Shown here: piece by piece, positions 31,544-39,200 of the stretch
How positions within the stretch are numbered: position 1 is the stretch's first letter
Layout of the letters: each line of letters begins with the position of its first letter
Assembly (NCBI GenBank): GCA_029974925.1
Contig: JARKQH010000425.1
Span: 1 to 46,185, forward strand
Direction of reading: 5' to 3'
DNA length: 46,185 nucleotides
Source: Verrucomicrobiota bacterium
GTDB taxonomy: Bacteria > Verrucomicrobiota > Verrucomicrobiia > Limisphaerales > UBA8199
Made by a program: the position numbers and the translations under genes
Notes under the pieces: model-generated
Told to the model about the DNA's origin: nothing
Database searches by the model: none
What the model saw: the letters and a program-made list of their open reading frames with translations, nothing else

Positions 31544-31601
31544 TTTGGACGAGTGATTTGGGCATTGCGCCGGCCCGGGAATTACGGTGGATTGAACGGA
31601 T

Positions 31602-32675
31602 ATGAATCGTCGTTTGTTTCTTGGCCGCCTGGGCGCCGGCGCCGCCCTGGCGATGTTGGGACCGGGGTGCCGCACGGTGTCAGGTCCGGCGGCGGCAGCC
31701 GGCGGCGTCCAGCCCATCCGCGGGAGCTGGATCAGCATATGGTGGGACGACCGCCGTCATGCGTATTGGAACGATGCCTGCCTGGGCTTTACCGCGGAGC
31801 AATGGCAGCAGGCGGTCAAAGACGTGGCGGAGCTTGGGTTTGAATACCTGGTGCTGCTCGCCATTGCCAAGGGAGGCAAGGCCTTCTATGACACCCCGTT
31901 GCTCCCGAAGCTGGAGATGGCTTGCCCGGACCCGATTGAGGCGCTGCTCAAAGGCGGCGACAAGTATGGGGTGAAGTTTTTTCTCAGCAGCGATTGGTAC
32001 GCCGAGTGGGACGAGCGGGCGCTGCTGGATGCCAGCCGGATGGCCTGCCGGTTCCAGATGATGGAGGAAATCGCGGCGCGGTACAGCCGGCACCGGAGCT
32101 TTTACGGCTGGTATTGGCCAAACGAAGCCTGTCTCACGCCCTACTTTACCGAATCGTTCATCCGGCATGTGAACCAGTGCAGCGCGGAGGCGCGACGGCT
32201 CACCCCCAAGGCCCGGACCCTTACCGCCCCGTATGGAACGCATCAGGCCGTGGCCGATGACCGGTTTGTGCGGCAGTTGGAAATGCTGGACGTGGACGTC
32301 ATTGCCTACCAGGACGAGGTGGGCTGCCTGCGGATGGATGCGGCCCGGAGCGCCGAGTGTTTTGCCCGCCTTCGTCAGGCGCATGACCGCGTTCCGCAGC
32401 GGGCGTTGTGGGCGGATGTCGAGACCTTCGCCTGGGAGGGCCCGCCCAACCGGCAGACCAGTCCGCTGATCCCCGCTCCGTTCGAACGCGTCCAGGCGCA
32501 ACTCGAAGCAGTTTCCCCCTACGTGGACAAGATTCTGATTTACCAGTACCAAGGTCTGATGAATCGGCCCGGGACCCGCGCCTTCGCCGGGCACCCGGAT
32601 TCAACCCGGCTCTACACCGACTACGTGGCGTGGCTTAAACGGAGCGGCGCCAGCCGGCTCCGCAGGCGGACCTAG
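31602..32675 (+). CDS. Exported DUF4434-like (glycoside-hydrolase-fold) protein
   Basis: A 357-residue protein with a Tat-like, lipoprotein-like N-terminus: NRRLFLGRLGAGAALAMLGP followed by GC at about residue 23. The rest fits a TIM-barrel of the DUF4434 type: RGSWISIWWDDRRHAYW, WQQAVKDVAELGFEYLVLLA, SFYGWYWPNEACLTPYF and VDVIAYQDEVGCLRMDA, ending VDKILIYQYQGLMNRPGTRA. Glu in WPNEA and Asp/Glu in YQDEVG are candidate catalytic residues. Substrate is unknown. It follows the hydrolase relic after 58 bases and is convergent with the beta-helix gene. Confidence 0.85.
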   Translation: MNRRLFLGRLGAGAALAMLGPGCRTVSGPAAAAGGVQPIRGSWISIWWDDRRHAYWNDACLGFTAEQWQQAVKDVAELGFEYLVLLAIAKGGKAFYDTPLLPKLEMACPDPIEALLKGGDKYGVKFFLSSDWYAEWDERALLDASRMACRFQMMEEIAARYSRHRSFYGWYWPNEACLTPYFTESFIRHVNQCSAEARRLTPKARTLTAPYGTHQAVADDRFVRQLEMLDVDVIAYQDEVGCLRMDAARSAECFARLRQAHDRVPQRALWADVETFAWEGPPNRQTSPLIPAPFERVQAQLEAVSPYVDKILIYQYQGLMNRPGTRAFAGHPDSTRLYTDYVAWLKRSGASRLRRRT

Positions 32676-32690
32676 CCGGGCGCCGCCCGG
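32676..32690. terminator. Stem-loop between convergent DUF4434 and beta-helix genes
   Basis: CCGGGC and GCCCGG form a perfect 6-bp stem with loop GCC, starting at the base after the stop codon. No T-run follows, so termination is only suspected. Confidence 0.35.
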
Positions 32691-32763
32691 GGCCCCAAAC
32701 GATGGAGAAAGGCGAGGGGCGGATTCCCGCCGCGGTCAGGTTGGGTGCGGCCCGGGACGGGGT

Positions 32764-35700
32764 TCAAGGCGCGTACAGGCGGTAGAACCGCTGGGGAAAT
32801 TGGGCGGCATTGGTGTCGCAGAAATAAAGGGGGCCGCTGCCGAGCGTGTTGGTGGCCAGGGAGGTCCAGTTCAACAGGTCGGCCGAGCCTTGCACGATGA
32901 CAACCTGGCCGGAAGAGCCTGAACAGTTGAACTCGAACCGGTTCGAGCGGTACCCGAGGACGCCATCGTTGACAATGATTTGCGGTCGCGAGGGAATAAA
33001 TTCGTAGGCGCCAATGTCGAAGGCGGCGATGCCGTCGCCGTTGCCATCCACCGGCCGGGCCCTGCCGTCATAATCCGCCGAGGGGGCGTCAGCGGGGGTG
33101 CCGGCGTCAATGCAGGGGGAGCTGGCCGCGAGGTGGAAATCCCCCGCCGCGGCATTGACGAACCGTGGGTCGCGATGGAGATCGGAGGGGCCGGGGTTGA
33201 GCGAACCGCTCACCGCGCCGTAGTCATAGCTTGCGTTGCCGAACAGGCAGTTGTGGCGGAGCGTTTGGGTGGCGGCTCCCTGGTACAGGCAGATGCCCGA
33301 GGAATTGGAAACGATGACGTTGTTGGCGATGACCAGGGCGTTGCTCATTGAACTGGTGTTGGCGATGTAGAGGCCGCCGCCGTATTCGGTGAACGAGCCG
33401 GTGGCGCGGTTGCCAACCACGGTGTTGTTGGCGACCACCAGGGGGGCGGTGGCGCTGTTGATGACCGAACAATTGATCCCGGCGCCCAGGGGCATGAGGG
33501 AGCTGCCGGTGTTGCTGATCACCAGGTTGTTTTGGATCACTCCCCCGTCGAAAGCGCTGAACAGGTAAATGCCCGCCCCGGTGTCCGCCACGTTTTCCTG
33601 AATCAGGTTGCTGTCGAGCACCACGTAAGAACACGAGTTCAGCGTGATGGCGCCGTGCGCCGCGCCCCAATAGGTGATCGGGGCGTCATACATGCCATTG
33701 CGCCGGATGGTGTTGTTCTTGATGCGGGGCCGCGAGTAGTACATCGCGTGGATGGCCGCTCCCTGTTCCGCCCGGTTCTCGGAAATGACGTTGCCCAGAA
33801 TGTCCGGCCATGAGAACTGGCAGGCGATGCCGCCGCCGTAGCCGGTCCAGGTGTCGAGGTTTTCATTTTGGGTGATGGTGTTGCCGGTGATCCGGGCATG
33901 GCCCAGGTAACAATAGATGCCCGCGCCGCGGGAATCTCCGGACACCACCGGGTTGCCCAGGGAGTTGGAGCGGATCAGGTTGTTGGCAATGACCGGCGAG
34001 CTGACCTGACAGCAGATGCCGCCGCCGAATCCGTGCGGATGCTCCGCGGGCGCGGGCGGGGGGTTGAGACTGCCCGCGGTGTAAAGGCCGCCGCGCTGCA
34101 CCGTGAAGCCGTCCAGGGCAGCGACCTGGTACCCGCCGTGCTGAAAGAGCACCACGGTGGGAATCCCGCCGCCGTCGAGAATGGTGGGATGGGCCGCGGG
34201 GTCGCGGGCGGCGCGAACCGCCTCGTTTCCGGCGAACCCGCCGTAGAGATGCACAAACGGCGGCACCGTGACTCGACCGGTGTAAGTCCCTTCCGCCACC
34301 CACACCTCTCCGCCGGTCACCAGGTTTGCCGCCAGCGCGTCAATCGCCCCTTGCACCGTGCGTTTCGCGCCGGCCCAGGTGAGCCCGTCGTTTGCATCAT
34401 CGCCCCCGGGGCGGACGCGAATCACCGGCGCCGGGAGATTCCACGTCACGCCGCTGGACTCGTCGGCGCCAATGTCCACCGTGCCGCCCTGGATTCGATT
34501 CTCGCCCTCGATGTCCGGCCAGCCGGAAACCACGGCGGCGTTCAGTCCGGCATTCACACAGGGCGAACCCGGCTGCAAATGGAAATCGCCGATGGCGAAA
34601 TTGGCGAATTGGGGCTCGCTGGAAATATTGCCGTTGGTGCCGGTGGGGTTGGCCAGGCCGACGTAATCCAGGGTTTGCCCCTGCGCCACGTTTCCATAAA
34701 CGTTGTTGTGGGCGAGAACTGCCGCGAGGTCCGCCTGGTTCAGGCCCGCCAGGTTAAACGCGATGAGGTTGTTGCAGTTGGTCGGCCGGGTGTTGCTCCA
34801 CAGCAGCCCGTCGCCGTTGTTGGCGACGATGGTGTTGTTCAGGACCCGGCCCGCTTCGGGATGGATGATCAGGTCGCACAGCGCCAGGCCGGCGCCATGC
34901 ATCGCGCCGTTGGCGGCCACCACGTTGTTGAAAATGAGCGGCGCGCACGCGGCCCCCGGGACCGGCTGGCCATCGGGATCCGAGTTGGAGGCGTAAATCC
35001 CGCCGCCCATTCCGAAACTGCCCTCCGTGCGGGCGGCGGTGTTGGCCACGATGAGGTTGTTCGCAATCCACGGCCGCGAATGCAGGAGGAGCTCGCCGCC
35101 CGGATCGCTGATCTTCCGGCAGTGCACGAGAATGCCGCCGCCGTTTCGGCCGGCCGAGTTGCGGGCGATCAAGTTGTGCGCGATGAGCGGGGAGGCGCCC
35201 ACCACGGCGATGCCCCCCCCGCTGGCATCGGTGGCGTAGCCGCTGTTGTAAACGATGAGGTTGTTGGTAATGATGGGATGGTGGGTGAGATTGCTGATGA
35301 CGCTCACCACTTTGAAGCCCCAGACGCAAATGCCCGCGCCGGCGGCGGCCGCGCTGTTGAACCGGATGTTGTTGTTGGCAATGACCGGTCCCGCGCCGAC
35401 CGTCGAGATGCCGCCGCCGTAGAACGTGGTCCCGCCGGTGATCACCATCCCATCCACGCGCGTATCCGGGCCGGCATTGGTGATGGTGACCATCGGACCG
35501 TTCGTGCCATGCGCATTGAGGATGGAGAGATTCGTCGTCCAATTGCGTTGCGTCAGCGCCGTTTCGTCACCGGCGAATCCACCGTAGAGGCTGACGCCGG
35601 GCGGAATCACGACGCACTCCGCGTAGGTGCCGCGGGCCACCCACACCTCATCGCCCGCCGCGCTGGCGGCCAGCGCGTTGCGGACGGTTCGCTTCGCCAG

Positions 35701-35868
35701 CGCCCAACTGGAACCATTGTTGACGTCATTGCCATCGGGTTTCACGCGGTAAACGGCCCCCTCGCCAGTGCCCCGGTGCGCCAGCAACGCCAGGATCATC
35801 ACGGTCAACAGGGGGCCGCGCCCAGTCCGTCCAGCCTGATTCGAAAGATGCGAGCCTTGGGTTTTCAT
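32764..35868 (-). CDS. Secreted right-handed parallel beta-helix protein
   Basis: A 1034-residue exported protein. After a signal peptide (LLTVMILALLAHRGTGEG) come two similar beta-helix modules, each opened by a DUF1565-like segment: YRVKPDGNDVNNGSSWALAK (about residue 39) and IRVRPGGDDANDGLTWAGAK (about 480). Both run on to a VWVA.GTY motif and LYGGFAGNE or LYGGFAGDE. The rest is dense with helix-coil signatures such as ITGNTITQNE, VIANNLIRSN and VLDSNLIQENVADTGAGIYL. Such folds belong to pectate lyases and other polysaccharide-acting or adhesive proteins; no catalytic set can be named. The C-terminal module (ADLLNWTSLATNTLGSGPLY ... FPQRFYRLYAP) is shared with the LamG/phosphoesterase protein. 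ATG 35868 has AAGG seven bases upstream; the longer frame upstream does not look coding. Confidence 0.9.
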   Translation of the reverse strand: MKTQGSHLSNQAGRTGRGPLLTVMILALLAHRGTGEGAVYRVKPDGNDVNNGSSWALAKRTVRNALAASAAGDEVWVARGTYAECVVIPPGVSLYGGFAGDETALTQRNWTTNLSILNAHGTNGPMVTITNAGPDTRVDGMVITGGTTFYGGGISTVGAGPVIANNNIRFNSAAAAGAGICVWGFKVVSVISNLTHHPIITNNLIVYNSGYATDASGGGIAVVGASPLIAHNLIARNSAGRNGGGILVHCRKISDPGGELLLHSRPWIANNLIVANTAARTEGSFGMGGGIYASNSDPDGQPVPGAACAPLIFNNVVAANGAMHGAGLALCDLIIHPEAGRVLNNTIVANNGDGLLWSNTRPTNCNNLIAFNLAGLNQADLAAVLAHNNVYGNVAQGQTLDYVGLANPTGTNGNISSEPQFANFAIGDFHLQPGSPCVNAGLNAAVVSGWPDIEGENRIQGGTVDIGADESSGVTWNLPAPVIRVRPGGDDANDGLTWAGAKRTVQGAIDALAANLVTGGEVWVAEGTYTGRVTVPPFVHLYGGFAGNEAVRAARDPAAHPTILDGGGIPTVVLFQHGGYQVAALDGFTVQRGGLYTAGSLNPPPAPAEHPHGFGGGICCQVSSPVIANNLIRSNSLGNPVVSGDSRGAGIYCYLGHARITGNTITQNENLDTWTGYGGGIACQFSWPDILGNVISENRAEQGAAIHAMYYSRPRIKNNTIRRNGMYDAPITYWGAAHGAITLNSCSYVVLDSNLIQENVADTGAGIYLFSAFDGGVIQNNLVISNTGSSLMPLGAGINCSVINSATAPLVVANNTVVGNRATGSFTEYGGGLYIANTSSMSNALVIANNVIVSNSSGICLYQGAATQTLRHNCLFGNASYDYGAVSGSLNPGPSDLHRDPRFVNAAAGDFHLAASSPCIDAGTPADAPSADYDGRARPVDGNGDGIAAFDIGAYEFIPSRPQIIVNDGVLGYRSNRFEFNCSGSSGQVVIVQGSADLLNWTSLATNTLGSGPLYFCDTNAAQFPQRFYRLYAP

Positions 35869-35952
35869 AAGCGCCTTTTTACGTTGGTGGGCCACGCTGC
35901 AATCGCCGGGGTTGTTCAAGTGATTAACCGGCTCACGGGGCTGATCTGCCCC

Positions 35953-35982
35953 AGTAAACAACCGGGCAGGCCCTGGTGTCAA
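35953..35982 (-). promoter_or_regulatory. Promoter candidate for the beta-helix gene
   Basis: On the minus strand a perfect TTGACA (35982-35977) and TTTACT (35958-35953) are 18 bases apart. The leader to ATG 35868 would be about 80 bases. The remaining intergenic sequence up to 36263 shows no gene and no clear promoter for the divergent gene. Confidence 0.48.
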
Positions 35983-36263
35983 GCGTAAAATCGCCTGGAC
36001 CCGCACTTGCCTTGGCCTGTGGCCTGAACAGGGGTTGTTCACAAGGCCGCCGGCCTGGGGGAAGGCATGAGCCCAAAGCATTTGCGACGCGCCAGCCGGT
36101 TGCGCGCACGGAGCCGGGTTCAGCCGGGGGACGGAAATGCCTTGGCGGAAGCCTCGAACGGGGTTAAACATCATTGCGGCTGGGAAAGGCTGGGGCGGAG
36201 CGGCGCGAGATTTCCGCGGCCGCGGCGCGCCGGAACCAAGACCAGCGGTTCGAGGCACTCAAG

Positions 36264-37670
36264 ATGAGTTCAAAACGCAGCGCCCTGGAGAGGGCTGGCC
36301 ATCCGCGTGACACGCGGTTTGGCTGGCGAGGTGGAATTGCCCTCCGGGGGCTGAAGGTGTTGATGCTGTTGCTGCTGTTGGGGGCGTCGCACGGCTTCGG
36401 CGCAGCCCGAAGCTCGAATCGTTATCTGCTGGTGTTTGAGACGTCGAACGCCATGCAACGGCGGCTGCCTGCCACCCTCGAGGCTGTGGCGGCGCTGCTG
36501 GGGGGCGGGTTTCGGGGCCAGCTTCGGGACGGCGATACCGTGGGGGTATGGACCTTCAATGAGACCCTGGAGACGGGGCGGCTGCCGCTGCAACACTGGT
36601 CGTCGGTCACCAGCGGCGAGGTTACCCGCGAAATTGTGGGTTTTCTGAAAAGCCAAAAGCATCGGGGTGGCGCCCGTTTCGAGCTGGTGCGCCCCGGGCT
36701 GGAACAGGTGATTCAGGCTTCGGAATTGATCACGGTGATTCTGTTTACGTCGGGCCAGGAGGCCATGGCGGGGACCCCGTTCGATCAGAAGATCAACGAC
36801 GTCTATGCGGCCTGGCGCGAGGTGCAGCAGAAGGAGCGAAAGCCCTTTGTGACCGTGTTGCGGGCCCGGCAAGGGAAGATTGTTTTTGGCTCGGCCAGCC
36901 CGGCGCCCTGGCCCGTTGAGATTCCGTCGCTGCCCGCGCCCAAGCCAGCCAAGACCGTCAGCGCCGAGCCGCCCAAGGCGGAACCGCCCAAGCCGGTCGT
37001 GGTCGGGCCCCCCCTCATCGTCACTGGCAAGAAACCGCCGGTCCAGGACACGACGACACCGCCCCCCCCAACGACGCCAGCCCCCGCGACGACCCTGGTC
37101 CCGAGCGAGGCGCCGGCTCAGCCAGTGACGGACCCGGCAGTCAAACCGGCTCCCGAAACGCCGTCTCCCACGGCGGCGCCAGCCACGGCTCAGCCCGGTG
37201 CCGTGCCGGCGCCCGCTCCGTCGCCGGCAGTGAGTTCCACCCCCGCCCAACCCGCGCCAACACCGGCCCCGGCGACGCCGCCCCCGGCTGAAGCGCCAGC
37301 GGCGGCTCCGGCTCCCGTCCCGGTACCGGTTCCCGTGCCTGAAGCAAAGCCGGTTACGGCGCCACCTCCGGCCGCTCCGTCTCCGGCGCCGGTTGCGCCA
37401 ACCGTGCCGCCGTCGCCGGCCGCCGCGCCGGCGGAAACCCCGGCACCCACGGCCGCGACCGTGACGGAGGCCGGCCCGCCGGAAGCGGCCCAAGTGGGGC
37501 CGGCGGTGGCGGTGGCGGCGCCCGGCGGGGGCAGTCGCACGGCCGCCCGGCTGTTGATCCCGGCCTTGATCTTGTTGACGGCTGTTCTGCTGATAGCTCT
37601 GTGGTGGCTGCGGCGCTCGCGCCGCGGCACCGGGGCGAGCCTGATCACCCGCTCGCTGGACCGCAAATGA
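36264..37670 (+). CDS. Membrane protein with degenerate VWA-like domain and Pro/Ala-rich linker
   Basis: A 468-residue protein. An N-terminal hydrophobic stretch (VLMLLLLLGASHGFGA) precedes a VWA-like domain at about 45-210: YLLVFETSNAMQRRLPATLE, GDTVGVWTFNETLE and ELITVILFTSGQEAM. The MIDAS motif should read DxSxS but here is FETSNAM, so the first metal ligand is missing. A linker of about 200 residues follows, mostly Pro, Ala, Thr and Val, and then a transmembrane helix near the end (LLIPALILLTAVLLIALWWL) with a short basic tail. The domain probably lies outside and is held by the helix. Partners are unknown. The GH5 gene follows after eight bases. Confidence 0.82.
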   Translation: MSSKRSALERAGHPRDTRFGWRGGIALRGLKVLMLLLLLGASHGFGAARSSNRYLLVFETSNAMQRRLPATLEAVAALLGGGFRGQLRDGDTVGVWTFNETLETGRLPLQHWSSVTSGEVTREIVGFLKSQKHRGGARFELVRPGLEQVIQASELITVILFTSGQEAMAGTPFDQKINDVYAAWREVQQKERKPFVTVLRARQGKIVFGSASPAPWPVEIPSLPAPKPAKTVSAEPPKAEPPKPVVVGPPLIVTGKKPPVQDTTTPPPPTTPAPATTLVPSEAPAQPVTDPAVKPAPETPSPTAAPATAQPGAVPAPAPSPAVSSTPAQPAPTPAPATPPPAEAPAAAPAPVPVPVPVPEAKPVTAPPPAAPSPAPVAPTVPPSPAAAPAETPAPTAATVTEAGPPEAAQVGPAVAVAAPGGGSRTAARLLIPALILLTAVLLIALWWLRRSRRGTGASLITRSLDRK

Positions 37671-37678
37671 CCTGATTT

Positions 37679-38761
37679 ATGCAACTGAATCGTCGAGACT
37701 TCATCCAAAAGACGGGCGCGGCCGCGTGCCTCGCCGCAACCGGATTGACCTGGCCCGCGCCCGCCGCCGAGCCTCCGACCGCGCGCCGGCTGCCGCGCTG
37801 GCGGGGATTCAACCTGCTCGAGAAGTTCGTCAAGCGGGGGGAGAACAACCCGCCATTTGAGGAGCAGGATTTCGCCCTGATGCGGGAGTGGGGATTTGAT
37901 TTCGCGCGGTTGCCGATGTCGTATCAATGCTGGGTCGAGCCGGGCGACTGGCTGAAGCTGCGGGAGGACCAGCTCAAGCACATTGACCAGGCCGTCGAGT
38001 GGGGAGCGCAATACCACGTCCACATCAACCTGAATCTTCACCGCGCTCCGGGTTACTGTGTGAATCCGCCCAAGGAACCGCTGGACCTGTGGACGGACGA
38101 CAAGGCGCTCGAGGCCGCCGCCTTTCATTGGGCGCATTTCGCCAAACGCTATCGCGGCATCGGCAACGAGCGGGTGAGTTTTGACCTGTTGAACGAGCCG
38201 GCGGACATCAAGGCCGCGACCTACGCGCGGGTGGTGCGGCGGCTGGTGGAAGCCATCCGCGCCGAGGACCCGCAACGCCTGATCATCGCGGACGGCCTGC
38301 GGTGGGGCCGCGACCCGGTTCATGAGCTGGTGGAGCTGGGCATCGCCCAAAGCACGCGCGGTTATGATCCCTTCCAACTGACCCACTACCGCGCGAGCTG
38401 GGCCAGCGGCTCGGACAAATGGCCCGAGCCAACCTGGCCCGACACGCGGCCCGGGGCCGACCTTCCCGACAAGGAAGCGTTGCGCCGGAAGCGCATTCAG
38501 CCGTGGAAAGAGCTCGAAAAGAAGGGGGTCGGGGTCCACGTGGGCGAATGGGGGGTGTTCAACAAAACGCCGCACGCCGTCGCCCTGCGGTGGATGCGCG
38601 ACTGTCTGGACCTGTGGAAGGAAGCGGGCTGGGGGTGGGCGTTGTGGAATTTCCGCGGCAGCTTTGGCGTGCTCGACAGCCAGCGGTCGGACGTCGCCTA
38701 CGAGGATTTTCGCGGACACAAGCTCGACCGGAAGATGCTCGAGTTGCTGCGGGAGGGTTGA
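37679..38761 (+). CDS. Glycoside hydrolase family 5-like cellulase/glycosidase, Tat-exported
   Basis: A 360-residue protein with a twin-arginine signal (LNRRDFIQKTGAAACLAATG). The GH5 barrel shows GFNLLEKFVKRGENNPPFEE near strand 1, FDFARLPMSYQCW, HVHINLNLHRAPGY, the acid/base Glu in SFDLLNEPADI (about 172) and the nucleophile Glu in VHVGEWGVFNKTPH (about 290). The end GWGWALWNFRGSFGVLDS holds the usual Trp of the active site. It hydrolyses beta-glycosidic bonds in polysaccharides; the exact substrate is not readable. It is eight bases downstream of the VWA-like gene and probably co-transcribed. Confidence 0.93.
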   Translation: MQLNRRDFIQKTGAAACLAATGLTWPAPAAEPPTARRLPRWRGFNLLEKFVKRGENNPPFEEQDFALMREWGFDFARLPMSYQCWVEPGDWLKLREDQLKHIDQAVEWGAQYHVHINLNLHRAPGYCVNPPKEPLDLWTDDKALEAAAFHWAHFAKRYRGIGNERVSFDLLNEPADIKAATYARVVRRLVEAIRAEDPQRLIIADGLRWGRDPVHELVELGIAQSTRGYDPFQLTHYRASWASGSDKWPEPTWPDTRPGADLPDKEALRRKRIQPWKELEKKGVGVHVGEWGVFNKTPHAVALRWMRDCLDLWKEAGWGWALWNFRGSFGVLDSQRSDVAYEDFRGHKLDRKMLELLREG

Positions 38762-38817
38762 GGGCGCGCCAAAACCGATTGCGCAACCCTCCCTAAATGA
38801 ATTAGGATGATGAGGAT

Positions 38818-39051
38818 ATGAATTCGCCACCCGTCAACGATGAGGAGAGGATTGACAAGACGGTCGGCCGGCGGCGGCAGGTTCCGGCGGGTTTCGACGC
38901 CGGCATGAAGCTGCAGTCGCTGGCGGTGGATTTGCATCGCGCCTTCAAGCACCGTTGGGCGCCCAAAGGGGTCTATCGTTTCAAAACTCACGAGGAGGCT
39001 GATGCATGGATGATGAAAATGCTGGCGCGCAGCCAGATGCCCCGGAGTTAG
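38818..39051 (+). CDS. Small protein of unknown function
   Basis: A 77-residue basic protein, preceded by GAGG at good distance from the ATG. Residues 25-70 are the likely folded part (MKLQSLAVDLHRAFKHRWAP and GVYRFKTHEEADAWMMKMLA). The GVYRFKTHEEADAWM pattern resembles short proteins that precede nucleotidyltransferase-type genes in other bacteria, some of which are antitoxin-like; this is from memory. No partner gene is present: the next gene is convergent pbpC. It could be an orphan. Confidence 0.65.
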   Translation: MNSPPVNDEERIDKTVGRRRQVPAGFDAGMKLQSLAVDLHRAFKHRWAPKGVYRFKTHEEADAWMMKMLARSQMPRS

Positions 39052-39200
39052 CCCCCCGGCCTCCCCAACAGGCTGACTGGGTGGCCCTTTGCCGCGGACT
39101 TGGTTTTCCTCCGCTTCTGGTTTGCCGAGCGCGGTGAGGACCCTCCGCGAACGTAAGATTTCTTCAAGCTGAGGAGCGCGTCCATCCGGGCGCCGCCCGC

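Noticed and set aside
33868-35988. A 706-codon plus-strand frame antisense to the beta-helix gene
   Set aside because: Its sequence is a composition artefact; the opposite strand has a signal peptide, ribosome-binding site and clear repeat structure.
36940-37450. Repetitive-looking GC-rich stretch that could be a tandem repeat or CRISPR-like array
   Set aside because: It encodes an irregular Pro/Ala-rich linker; there is no fixed repeat unit or spacing.
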